From contig NZ_JACJVQ010000002.1 in the NCBI RefSeq assembly GCF_014212135.1, positions 1-64,000 of the forward strand: DNA of 64,000 nucleotides, written 5' to 3'. Origin of the DNA: Cohnella thailandensis (GTDB lineage: Bacteria > Bacillota > Bacilli > Paenibacillales > Paenibacillaceae). The notes under the pieces were generated by a model. The model saw only the letters and a list, made by a program, of their open reading frames with translations. It was not told the origin of the DNA and made no database searches. The position numbers were made by a program, and so were the translations under genes. Shown piece by piece: positions 18,145 through 25,099 of this stretch; the stretch's first letter is position 1, and every line of letters begins with the position of its first letter.

Positions 18145-18193
18145 CGGGACCAAGGAGCTACCACGATCTGATGCGTGAATATGTTGTTAGTTG
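18145..18193 (-). repeat. Decayed attC-like repeat remnant
   Basis: The sequence matches only the right part of the full repeats: GGACCAAGGAGCTACC..., then ATGCGTGAATATGTTG and the core GTTAGTTG. The hairpin arm GGAGC/G(A/C)TC is no longer fully complementary and the rest of the repeat is missing, replaced by the disrupted gene to its left. It marks the worn distal end of the array. Confidence 0.75.
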
Positions 18194-18354
18194 ATACCAG
18201 TGTCTTCTTCGAGTTCTCTAATTCTGATTTTTAAACCTTCTTTCAAACTCATTAACAAATACATCAATTGGATATTTGTAGTCGATTGGTTTGTAAATAT
18301 ATCGAATATTCCACTTGTGTCGTAGACCTTTATCTCTGAAATCATCGTTTCCAT
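18187..18354 (-). CDS. Small ORF or gene fragment upstream of the decayed repeat
   Basis: A 55-codon frame ends in a TAA that lies inside the repeat core (CTAAC), as cassette genes often do. The frame is open back to the doc stop codon. The possible ATG at 18354 has no ribosome site, so this may be the 3' fragment of a lost cassette gene. The C-terminus is Lys/Arg/Glu-rich. No family is recognised. Confidence 0.35.
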   Translation of the reverse strand: METMISEIKVYDTSGIFDIFTNQSTTNIQLMYLLMSLKEGLKIRIRELEEDTGIN

Positions 18355-18420
18355 AATGTTATCTGTTGTATCGGCTTTCTTAGAATCAGCTACAAATATA
18401 TCTAAAAAGACATCGAGGTT

Positions 18421-18798
18421 CTATTCCCGATGTCTTACAATCCAGTCTTCAATATCTTGTTCATTTAATTTCCCTTCAGCTGTTCTTAGTCCTAATTGAA
18501 CCAATTCCTCTTGACTGAATCTTATTTTAATCCCATTAGTTCGGAGCAATAACAACATAACTGCAACTCCGATTCGCTTATTCCCATCTACAAATCCATG
18601 ATTTTTAATCAATGAATATGTGATAACAGAGATCTTTCTTGTTAAACCTGGATATAGTTCTTGTCCATCAAATGTTATTTCTGCTTTTCCAAGAGCACTT
18701 TCTAATAAGCCTTGGTCTCTTACTCCATCTGACCCACCAGTAGCTTCGATTATCTTTCGATGATAAATCAGAAGTTGACTTATTGTGATTGTATTCAT
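18421..18798 (-). CDS. doc: Doc/Fic-family toxin
   Basis: Encodes 125 residues, the usual size for Doc (death on curing). The Fic-fold active-site motif HxFxDGNKR is intact as NHGFVDGNKRIG. By family knowledge Doc proteins phosphorylate EF-Tu and arrest translation when their antitoxin is lost. The start overlaps the stop of the upstream antitoxin gene (ATGA). It lies in the most distal, partly decayed cassette of the array. Toxin-antitoxin pairs are common stabilisers in large cassette arrays. Confidence 0.9.
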   Translation of the reverse strand: MNTITISQLLIYHRKIIEATGGSDGVRDQGLLESALGKAEITFDGQELYPGLTRKISVITYSLIKNHGFVDGNKRIGVAVMLLLLRTNGIKIRFSQEELVQLGLRTAEGKLNEQDIEDWIVRHRE

Positions 18799-18968
18799 TT
18801 TGCCAGTTCTCTAAGTGCTTCTATATTATCATTAATAATATCATCCATCATGGACTCAATTTTAGGTGTATTTTTTGATTTGAGGAACTCAATAAAATCA
18901 ATTACCTCAATTTGTTTTTCTTGTGGTAATGACAAAAAGTCCTTAATCAACTTCTCCTCTAGGCTCAT
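18795..18968 (-). CDS. Antitoxin of the Doc pair (DUF2281/VapB-like)
   Basis: Encodes 57 residues from an ATG at 18968 with GGAGG 7 nt upstream. The stretch LPQEKQIEVIDFIEFLKSK is characteristic of DUF2281-type antitoxins. The C-terminal ~25 residues probably wrap the toxin. The four-base ATGA overlap with doc couples their translation. It is too short for many gene finders. Antitoxins of this type usually autoregulate the operon. Confidence 0.8.
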   Translation of the reverse strand: MSLEEKLIKDFLSLPQEKQIEVIDFIEFLKSKNTPKIESMMDDIINDNIEALRELAK

Positions 18969-18995
18969 ACAATCGCCTCCATTTCTTTACTTCAC

Positions 18996-19024
18996 AGTAT
19001 ACACCAAAACATAAAAGTACTTAA
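18996..19024 (-). promoter_or_regulatory. Candidate promoter of the antitoxin-doc operon
   Basis: On the minus strand TTAAGT (19024-19019) and TATACT (19001-18996) are spaced by 17 bp, about 30 bp before the antitoxin start. The -35 match is weak. Confidence 0.4.
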
Positions 19025-19066
19025 CATCTTCCTAGCCCAACTTCCAATTTAGCTCTGCCGGTATTA

Positions 19067-19237
19067 CATATAACGTTACTGTATTCACGACGTCCCACCG
19101 ACTTAAGGCTGCGCCAGCAGCCGTCCGCGATGCGGTTAGTCGGTGCGGATGTGTCCGCCTGATTCTACTCCCTGCCAGTTCTCCTCGGGCGGACCGAGGA
19201 ACCGTCAGGTTCCGAAGCGTGAATATAATGTTATACG
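19067..19237 (-). repeat. attC-like repeat A
   Basis: 171 bp, bounded by CATATAAC and GTTATACG. Inner 8 bp stem TATTCACG/CGTGAATA; arms CACCGACTTA/TTAGTCGGTG, GGCTGC/GCAGCC, GTCCGCC/GGCGGAC and GGAACC/GGTTCC. The TTCACG/CGTGAA and GGAACC/GGTTCC versions are paired base changes relative to the other copies. Confidence 0.85.
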
Positions 19238-19243
19238 AAGCAC

Positions 19244-20095
19244 CTATCTTCTCTGTAATACCCTAGCCAAATCATTTACAGCTGCTTGAACAACTAGCCA
19301 ACATATATTACTTGTATCTTCATCTGGTTTTACTTGTCTAACCATTTGTTCATATGGATGAATTAAATTTCTAAAAATTCTAAGTGCATGTGAAAAATGT
19401 TTTACATCCAAATCAATCCATCCCTCAGAATGTCCTACATCGATCATTTCACTTAATGACCAATCATAAAATTTCTTAGTGTTACCATTCCGATCTTTAG
19501 GTGCTGAAGTAGATTGGTTAGCTTGTTGCGGAAATCTCTGCAATACAGTTAAAAATAACCCTTCAAGCAAACTACCCATGATAATAATTCCAGATAAATA
19601 TGCTTGTGCCTTTATACATTTATCTGCTTCTTCCCATCTATTACTCAGAAGCTCTGCTAAATTATTCTCGATTTCTAAATTAAAGAAATCCGGTGGGGGC
19701 AGTGATTTAAGTTCTTTTTCATTTGGTTCTTCCATCTTAAATTGTATAGAACCTTTCTTAATTTCTGGAACTATACCATTCAATTCAATATATATTCCTT
19801 CCATTGATAATATTTGATTCAAAGACTTCAATGCTAGATTAACCTGTTTGTGGTTACCTTGATACTCTTTAGGTGAAGCTAATCTACTAATTACTAAATT
19901 AATCTCGTATTCTGAAATTACATTTAGAACATTAAGAGTCCACCACTTCCTGGTAGAACCATCATGAACATACCCACTAATTCCAGCTCTTTGTAAGAAC
20001 CTAGAGATTTCAGATCCCGACCTGTAAACTGGAGCGAATTCTTTATTATCTCCACAAATAAATTCACTAAGTTGTTCAAGAACTGTTGCGTCCAT
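19244..20095 (-). CDS. Cassette gene: Abi-like protein with C-terminal HEPN-type motif
   Basis: Encodes 283 residues. Residues ~25-60 (EISRFLQRAGISGYVHDGST then RKWWTLNVL) resemble the small N-terminal domain of AbiJ-type abortive-infection proteins. The C-terminal ~110 residues are helical with FRNLIHPYEQM, an R-x(3-6)-H pattern as in HEPN ribonucleases and DUF4145-like domains. Such two-part proteins are often phage-defence RNases, but no activity is shown. It starts at 20095 with AAGGAG upstream and ends 7 bp before repeat A, so gene and repeat form one cassette. Composition is strongly AT-rich compared with flanking chromosome. Confidence 0.65.
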   Translation of the reverse strand: MDATVLEQLSEFICGDNKEFAPVYRSGSEISRFLQRAGISGYVHDGSTRKWWTLNVLNVISEYEINLVISRLASPKEYQGNHKQVNLALKSLNQILSMEGIYIELNGIVPEIKKGSIQFKMEEPNEKELKSLPPPDFFNLEIENNLAELLSNRWEEADKCIKAQAYLSGIIIMGSLLEGLFLTVLQRFPQQANQSTSAPKDRNGNTKKFYDWSLSEMIDVGHSEGWIDLDVKHFSHALRIFRNLIHPYEQMVRQVKPDEDTSNICWLVVQAAVNDLARVLQRR

Positions 20096-20131
20096 GACAT
20101 AATAGCTCCTTATACAGATTTATAGGTGTTT

Positions 20132-20301
20132 CGTATAACGTTACTGTATCCACGACGTCCCACCGACTTAAGGCTCCGTCAGGAGCCGGCCGCGATGCGG
20201 TTAGTCGGTGCGGATATGTCCGCTGATTTCACTTCCCTGCCGATTACTTCCCGCGGACCGAGGAGCCGCCAGGCTCCGATGCGTGGATATGATGTTAGAC
20301 G
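20132..20301 (-). repeat. attC-like repeat B
   Basis: 170 bp, bounded by CGTATAAC and GTTAGACG. The two ends are not complementary to each other but each matches the far end of its own neighbouring cassette. Inner stem TATCCACG/CGTGGATA; loop arm GGCTCC/GGAGCC, a paired change from GGCTGC/GCAGCC in A and C. Confidence 0.85.
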
Positions 20302-20333
20302 AAGTACAGGACTCCCTGAAATACCACCAAATA

Positions 20334-20867
20334 TTACCGTTCTCGAATTTCTTTAATATATGTAAATACGTTATCTATTTCAGAAATATTTAATTCTTGA
20401 GTTAATCGATTTGATATGTAATTCAACTCTTTATTTCGCTCTTCTATATCTTCTTTATAGTTGGTATTGTAATCATTTATATAATCTTCTTCACTTTCAT
20501 ACCAATCAAATCTTTCTAAGACATAGAACTCTTTAAGTTTAAGAAAGATTGAAAATAAATCTTTAATATTTTTAGCTACTAATTTTACAGGAGTTTCTGA
20601 ATCCGTAGGTTGGATAAACAAAATAGGTGCCTCTTCTAAATTATCAATTGTTCCTTCTTTTGTATCAAAAGCAAAGTGATCACCATCGGTACCAGTTGAA
20701 GCAAATACTATGCAATCGTCAGGCGTTATCTCATCATATTTGAATCCATTGAATCTCAAATTAATACCAATGAAATCATATAATGAATTCTTCGTTTCAT
20801 TTATTAATGCTCGATCAAGTTCTTTAAGCTTGATAAATGTTTCAGGTTGAATATATGTATTTTTCAT
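20334..20867 (-). CDS. Cassette gene: unknown, possibly SMI1/KNR4 (SUKH)-like
   Basis: Encodes 177 acidic residues. The segment PDDCIVFASTGTDGDHFAFD recalls a conserved stretch in bacterial SMI1/KNR4-like immunity-type proteins, and the C-terminus is a charged helix. The assignment is tentative. The ATG at 20867 follows AAAGGACAAG. The stop lies 33 bp from repeat B, forming one cassette with it. AT-rich. Confidence 0.55.
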   Translation of the reverse strand: MKNTYIQPETFIKLKELDRALINETKNSLYDFIGINLRFNGFKYDEITPDDCIVFASTGTDGDHFAFDTKEGTIDNLEEAPILFIQPTDSETPVKLVAKNIKDLFSIFLKLKEFYVLERFDWYESEEDYINDYNTNYKEDIEERNKELNYISNRLTQELNISEIDNVFTYIKEIRER

Positions 20868-20900
20868 GTCACTTGTCCTTTCATAGTCATTCCTGTATTT

Positions 20901-21070
20901 CGTCTAACGTTCGTGTATCCACGACGTCCCACCGACTTAAGGCTGCGAATGCAGCCGGGCGCGATACGCTTAGTCGGTGCGGATGTGTCCGCTGAATCCA
21001 CATCTCTGCTGATCGCTTCTCGCGGACCGAGGAGCCGTCAAGCTCCGATGCGTGGATATGGTGTTATGCG
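20901..21070 (-). repeat. attC-like repeat C
   Basis: 170 bp, bounded by CGTCTAAC and GTTATGCG. Inner stem TATCCACG/CGTGGATA. The nested arm GCGCGATACGC replaces CCGCGATGCGG of other copies, and arm CACCGACTTA/TTAGTCGGTG is intact. Confidence 0.85.
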
Positions 21071-21074
21071 AAGT

Positions 21075-21890
21075 CTATTTCTTCATTGAAACCTCCTCAG
21101 ATATATGTTCTTCTTCTAATTTCTTCAATCTGTCATAAATGTTATTTACTTTTAACTCGGTTTCTTCTAGAAATTTCGACAAGTAATCAGTTGTTACAAT
21201 TTGTACGATATATCTCCCTTTATCATAATTCGGTGAAAGATAGTTGAATGACACTTGCATATAATCAACTTGAGTAACTTCAATAGCCTCTTCATCATTT
21301 AAATATGCTTCGAATAGCTTTCCGTTGAAAATAATAATAGGTTCGTAGTAATAAAATAATCTATCAGATGACAAGTCTTTTTCACGTGATTCGGCTACAA
21401 AACTAGTCGCCTTTACTACCCCTGAAAGTGCTTTATATATATCATCTCGTTTGTTATTTCCAGCCATAGCTTCATAATAAGATCGACCTATTCTTGTTCC
21501 CAATTTCGTACCAAAGCTATTAAATATCCCATGTATTTTATTATAGGGAGCAGAGAACCCACTGTAATTCTTGATTTTTGGGAATGCAAGCATTTTCTCA
21601 AAACTACTAGGCCGAGTAGAAAAAACAACCCACGGTTTATCATTTGATTGTTTTATCTCTATTAACAATTTCCAATTAAGTTCAATATAATGTTTTTCTC
21701 CTGAATTTTTTCGGTGAATTCCTGCAATTAAATCAATTTCTCTCCCTTTATTTTCATCTTTATCAATAAAATAACTATTATGATCTAAAGACCATGAGTT
21801 TTTACTAAAAAAATTTGATACTTGTAATTCGAATGGATACCCTGTTTTTAGTAATTCTTTTAAGATATTATCCTTTAAATCCTCTGTCAT
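21075..21890 (-). CDS. Cassette gene: PD-(D/E)XK nuclease-like protein
   Basis: Encodes 271 residues. Near residues 45-80 the order GREIDLIAG ... NWKLLIEIKQS fits the D-(x)n-E-x-K core of restriction-endonuclease-fold enzymes (Asp of the motif, then Glu-Ile-Lys on the next strand). The rest is alpha/beta with a C-terminal coiled-coil-like Lys/Glu segment. The ATG at 21890 follows GAAGGGA at ~9 nt. An in-frame extension upstream would run through repeat D and is rejected. The stop lies 5 bp from repeat C. Target and function are unknown; a defence or modification-dependent nuclease is possible. Confidence 0.6.
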   Translation of the reverse strand: MTEDLKDNILKELLKTGYPFELQVSNFFSKNSWSLDHNSYFIDKDENKGREIDLIAGIHRKNSGEKHYIELNWKLLIEIKQSNDKPWVVFSTRPSSFEKMLAFPKIKNYSGFSAPYNKIHGIFNSFGTKLGTRIGRSYYEAMAGNNKRDDIYKALSGVVKATSFVAESREKDLSSDRLFYYYEPIIIFNGKLFEAYLNDEEAIEVTQVDYMQVSFNYLSPNYDKGRYIVQIVTTDYLSKFLEETELKVNNIYDRLKKLEEEHISEEVSMKK

Positions 21891-21915
21891 TGTTTTTGTC
21901 CCTTCAAATAGATTT

Positions 21916-22086
21916 CGCATAACGTTACTGTATCCACGACGTCCCACTGACTTAAGGCTGCGACAGCAGCCGGCCGCGATGCGGTTAGTCGGTGCGGATG
22001 TGTACGCCTGATTCCACTTCCCTGCCATCCCCTTCGGGCGGACCGAGGAGCCGTCAGGCTCCGAAGCGTGGATATGATGTTATAAG
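21916..22086 (-). repeat. attC-like repeat D
   Basis: 171 bp, bounded by CGCATAAC and GTTATAAG. Inner stem TATCCACG/CGTGGATA. The first arm is CACTGACTTA/TTAGTCGGTG, where the single change leaves a T-G pair on the plus strand but an A-C mismatch on the minus strand. Confidence 0.85.
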
Positions 22087-22118
22087 ATGTCGGCGACTTC
22101 TTTGAACTACTTCCAAAT

Positions 22119-22598
22119 TCATCTTTCTTCAAACCATGCTCTATCTATTAGTTCGTCCCATTCAATAATCAAACTCTTATACTTGAGGGTACAGTAGCCA
22201 AAATCAGCATTATATTTACGAGACAATATTCCATCAAATCTATGGACAAAGTAATTATCGGTCTTCTGTAATTGTTCTTCCTTCAGCACTTCAAAATCAA
22301 GTAATAATTCCGAAATTTGAAGTTCTTTCTTCTGTGCATCTTCTTCAACATCAATTCTACTTTTGCCTTTTATTCCTGTAGTATCATATAAAAATGATTC
22401 CACTATTTCATGATCTATAAATGTAATCATTGCCTTTCCTGTATACATAGCTTTACCAGTGCTGTTAAGAGGATGATCAGATAAAACATCTATGTGCTCA
22501 AAGCCTAAGGACAAATCCTGTCCATCTATCAAAATGGTTTCAACCACACAATCATGCAATGATATATGGTTTAATGTGTTATCTGAAATGAATTTTAT
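22119..22598 (-). CDS. Cassette gene: unknown protein, probable ATA start
   Basis: Encodes about 159 acidic residues (KFISDNTLNHISLHDC..., ...IIEWDELIDRAWFEER). A strong AAGGAGGG lies exactly 7 nt before an ATA codon at 22598, and protein-like sequence starts right there. The first conventional start is a TTG at 22559 with no ribosome site, 13 codons later. ATA may be a real non-standard start or a mutated ATG. The family is not recognised; size and opening resemble small immunity-type proteins. The stop is ~33 bp from repeat D. Confidence 0.55.
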   Translation of the reverse strand: MKFISDNTLNHISLHDCVVETILIDGQDLSLGFEHIDVLSDHPLNSTGKAMYTGKAMITFIDHEIVESFLYDTTGIKGKSRIDVEEDAQKKELQISELLLDFEVLKEEQLQKTDNYFVHRFDGILSRKYNADFGYCTLKYKSLIIEWDELIDRAWFEER

Positions 22599-22651
22599 GA
22601 GGATACCCTCCTTGCATTGGAAATTACGTCTTGTTTGGTATTCGCCGATTT

Positions 22652-22846
22652 CTTATAACGTTATTGTATTCACGACGCCTCACCACCTTAAGGGACGAAG
22701 TCCCGGCCGCGATGCGGTTAGGTGGTGCAGGTGTGTCCGGCTGAGTCTGCTTCCTGTTACTGACATTTACTTCTCCGAATCGACTTCGTTCTCCTTCTGC
22801 CGGACCAAGGGCCGTCAGGCCCGCTGCGTGAATACGGTGTTACGCG
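22652..22846 (-). repeat. attC-like repeat E (long subtype)
   Basis: 195 bp, bounded by CTTATAAC and GTTACGCG. The arms carry compensatory changes versus the short subtype: CACCACCTTA/TTAGGTGGTG, GGGAC/GTCCC, GTCCGGC/GCCGGAC, GGGCC/GGCCC, and inner stem TATTCACG/CGTGAATA. The second arm is about 25 bp longer. Nearly identical to repeat G. Confidence 0.85.
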
Positions 22847-23288
22847 ATAGTTCTCGACCTCTTGATATACCCTCTGATCTTTATAACGCGAAGCAATCGA
22901 TCAACTCCATCGAGACACTCAATCCGTTATCATCATGCTTCCCAGAGCTACTCTCACAGTCGGACCTTTATCATGCTTCCCTGAACGACTCTCATAGTCG
23001 GATCTTTATCATGCTTCCTAGAGCTACTCACATAGTCCGTCCTTTATCATGCTCCTTGGCACCCTGGGCTACTCTCATAGTCGAATCTTTATCATACTTC
23101 TCTGGGCTACTCTGATAGTCGGATCTTTATCATACTTCTCTGAACTACTCTCATAGTCAGACCTTTATCATGCTTCTATGAGTTACTTACTCTCGTAGTT
23201 AGACGTAGTATCATCGGAGAAAAACCAGTGTTATAATAACCGCGGCAACGCAATGGTCTTTAGGTCTTTAACCAGTTCTCGAGAATTT
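22847..23288 (-). other. Non-coding cassette, copy 1
   Basis: 442 bp between repeats E and F with no convincing gene on either strand. It holds a 38 bp minisatellite (22934-23207), a short unique segment with TTATAATAA near 23231, and cassette ends GTTACGCGATAG... and its near-complement before repeat F. The whole segment and repeat E are duplicated at 23934-24567, so a non-coding region plus its repeat was copied as a unit. Confidence 0.75.
22934..23207. repeat. 38 bp tandem repeat, about 7 copies
   Basis: Units start CATGCTTC and end CTTTAT, with a conserved CTACTCTCATAGTCGGA core. The period is 38 bp, with one unit lengthened to 45 bp. The period is not a multiple of three, so it is not a protein repeat. 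Confidence 0.85.
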
Positions 23289-23460
23289 CGCGTAACGTTA
23301 CTGTATCCACGACGTCCCACCGACTTAAGGCTGCGAATGCAGCCGGGCGCGATGCGCTTAGTCGGTGCGGATGTGTCCGCCTGATTCCACTTCCTTGCGA
23401 TTCCCCTTCGGGCGGACCGAAGAGCCGTCAGGCTCTGAAGCGTGGATATGATGTTATGTG
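23289..23460 (-). repeat. attC-like repeat F
   Basis: 172 bp, bounded by CGCGTAAC and GTTATGTG. Inner stem TATCCACG/CGTGGATA; nested arm GCGCGATGCGC; third arm AGAGCC/GGCTCT, a paired change from GGAGCC/GGCTCC. Confidence 0.85.
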
Positions 23461-23487
23461 ACGTTCATGACTTCCTCGAATATTCTT

Positions 23488-23889
23488 CTAATAATTTATC
23501 CAATCTCTATAGCTGTCTTCTTCATTTTGTCGTTGGCCTCTATAGTTTTCATCATCTACTGTCATTTGACAATTTGGACAAGTTACATAACCGTTGTTTA
23601 GAACGTTATGTCTAACAAGTTTATTATCTACATCCCAGCATTTAGAGCAATAAGGTCCATCTTGTTTATCACCCTCAAGTACTTTCCAATATTGATTATT
23701 TCTGAACACCAAATTCTCCTGAGTCGATAATTTTCCTCTCAACTCCATAATCTGATTCCTCAATTCATTGTTTTGTTGAACTAATTCCATAGCTTCATAT
23801 TGCAAGTCAAGAATCTTTCGATAGAGTTCAATGTTGTCTGCTTTCTGAATAACGCTCGCTACAGATTTAATGTTATCAATAATACTCAC
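23488..23889 (-). CDS. Cassette gene: coiled-coil plus zinc-ribbon protein
   Basis: Encodes 133 residues. The N-terminal ~70 form an amphipathic coiled-coil-like helix (ADNIELYRKILDLQYEAMEL). The C-terminus has two CxxC knuckles (CSKCWDVD and CPNCQ), a zinc ribbon. I have seen this domain order in stand-alone hypothetical proteins of many bacteria; the role is unknown. GTG at 23889 is chosen because GGAGGT lies 7 nt upstream; an ATG at 23904 overlaps that site. The gene ends 28 bp from repeat F. Confidence 0.7.
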   Translation of the reverse strand: MSIIDNIKSVASVIQKADNIELYRKILDLQYEAMELVQQNNELRNQIMELRGKLSTQENLVFRNNQYWKVLEGDKQDGPYCSKCWDVDNKLVRHNVLNNGYVTCPNCQMTVDDENYRGQRQNEEDSYRDWINY

Positions 23890-23933
23890 AGAAATTACCT
23901 CCATAGTTTTTAATAAGTACTTTTCATGAATGT

Positions 23934-24128
23934 CACATAACGTTATTGTATTCACGACGCCTCACCACCTTAAGGGACGAAGTCCCGGCCGCGATGCGGT
24001 TAGGTGGTGCAGGTGTGTCCGGCTGAGTCTGCTTCCTGTTACTGACAATTACTTCTTCGAAACGACATCGTTCTTCTTCTGCCGGACCAAGGGCCGTCAG
24101 GCCCGCTGCGTGAATACGGTGTTACGCG
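23934..24128 (-). repeat. attC-like repeat G (long subtype)
   Basis: 195 bp, bounded by CACATAAC and GTTACGCG. It is almost identical to repeat E inside, but its left core differs (CACATAAC against CTTATAAC), matching a different neighbouring cassette. That switch is what recombination at the core site would produce. Confidence 0.85.
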
Positions 24129-24567
24129 ATAGTTCTCGACCTCTTGATATACCCTCTGCTCTTTATAACGCGAAGCAATCGATCTACTCCATCGAGACAC
24201 TCAATCCGTTATCATCATGCTTCCCTGAGTTGCTCTCAAAGTCGGACCTTTTCATCATGCTTCCATGAGCCGCTCTCATAGTCGGACCTTAATCATACTT
24301 CCCAGGGCTACTTTCATAGTCGGATCTTTACCATGCTTCCCTGAGTTACTCTCATAGTCGGATCTTTACCATACTTCCCTGAGCTACTCTCATAGTCGGA
24401 TCTTTATCACGCTTCTCTGAACTACTCTCATAGTCAGACCTTTATCATGCTCCGCAGAGTTACTTACTCTCGTAATTAAGCGTAATCTCATCGAAGTGAA
24501 AAACCAGTGTTATAATAACCGCGGCAACGCAATAGTCTTTAGGTCTTTAACCAGTTCTCGAGAATTT
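24129..24567 (-). other. Non-coding cassette, copy 2
   Basis: 439 bp between repeats G and H, a near-identical copy of 22847-23288 with the same 38 bp minisatellite, the same TTATAATAACCGCGGCAACG segment and the same ends. No credible ORF. Point differences in the minisatellite show the copies have diverged a little. Confidence 0.75.
24216..24482. repeat. 38 bp tandem repeat in cassette copy 2
   Basis: About 7 units of the same 38 bp motif as at 22934-23207, with independent point changes. Confidence 0.85.
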
Positions 24568-24737
24568 CGCGTAACGTTCCTGTATCCACGACGTCCCACC
24601 GACTTAAGGCTGCACCAGCAGCCGGCCGCGATGCGGTTAGTCGGTGCGGATGTGTCCGCTGATTCAACTCCCATGCCTATCGCTTCTCGAGGACCGAGGA
24701 GCCGCAAGGCTCCGATGCGTGGATATGATGTTATGTG
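24568..24737 (-). repeat. attC-like repeat H
   Basis: 170 bp, bounded by CGCGTAAC and GTTATGTG. Inner stem TATCCACG/CGTGGATA; loop arm GGCTGC/GCAGCC. The second arm GTCCGC/GAGGAC has one mismatch. This is the repeat nearest the 5' end of the array in gene direction. Confidence 0.85.
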
Positions 24738-25078
24738 AAGTTGATGTCCTCTCCGAATATACCCTCAAAATTCAGTTCATTATGTACTTCAAACTCTTCT
24801 ATTAATTCATTCTTTATTTTCATTATCAATGTCTCTAAATTGGTCTTAAATAATATAATCTCTTGTTTACTCCAGGGACTAGGATTAGGAGGATACTCCC
24901 AATCTAATGAGGTTTGATATTTAATTTCTAGTTCATTTATTAGATCTATTGTTTCCTTTGAAAGAGGTAGATCCTCCGGGTTAATATAGTATCCGAATTT
25001 CTCTTTAGTTCTTTCATCTACTCCCCAAAGACAGCCACCACCATACTCAAAGAAGAATCGAATTTGATATTTTTTCAT
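24731..25078 (-). CDS. Cassette gene: unknown 115-residue protein
   Basis: Encodes 115 residues (MKKYQIRFFFEYGGGCLWG..., then acidic helices). The ATG at 25078 has GGAG about 7 nt upstream. The TAA stop is formed by the repeat H core itself (ACATAAC), a typical sign that the gene and attC-like site are one cassette. First cassette of the array in the direction of transcription. No family recognised. AT-rich. Confidence 0.6.
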   Translation of the reverse strand: MKKYQIRFFFEYGGGCLWGVDERTKEKFGYYINPEDLPLSKETIDLINELEIKYQTSLDWEYPPNPSPWSKQEIILFKTNLETLIMKIKNELIEEFEVHNELNFEGIFGEDINFT

Positions 25079-25099
25079 TATTTCACTCCACATCAATTT

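Noticed and set aside
20126..20393. Open reading frames running through the structured repeats (also at 20847-21089, 21887-22132, 22492-23115, 23930-24268, 24496-24738)
   Set aside because: They are translations of the repeat itself, recur with each copy, have no ribosome sites, and the repeats show structural (paired) rather than codon-type conservation.
22847..23288. Small RNA promoter at TTATAATAA near 23231
   Set aside because: A TATAAT-like box exists but no -35 with acceptable spacing on either strand.
22934..24482. CRISPR array, because of short repeats at regular intervals
   Set aside because: The 38 bp units are contiguous without unique spacers and no cas genes are present. They form a minisatellite.
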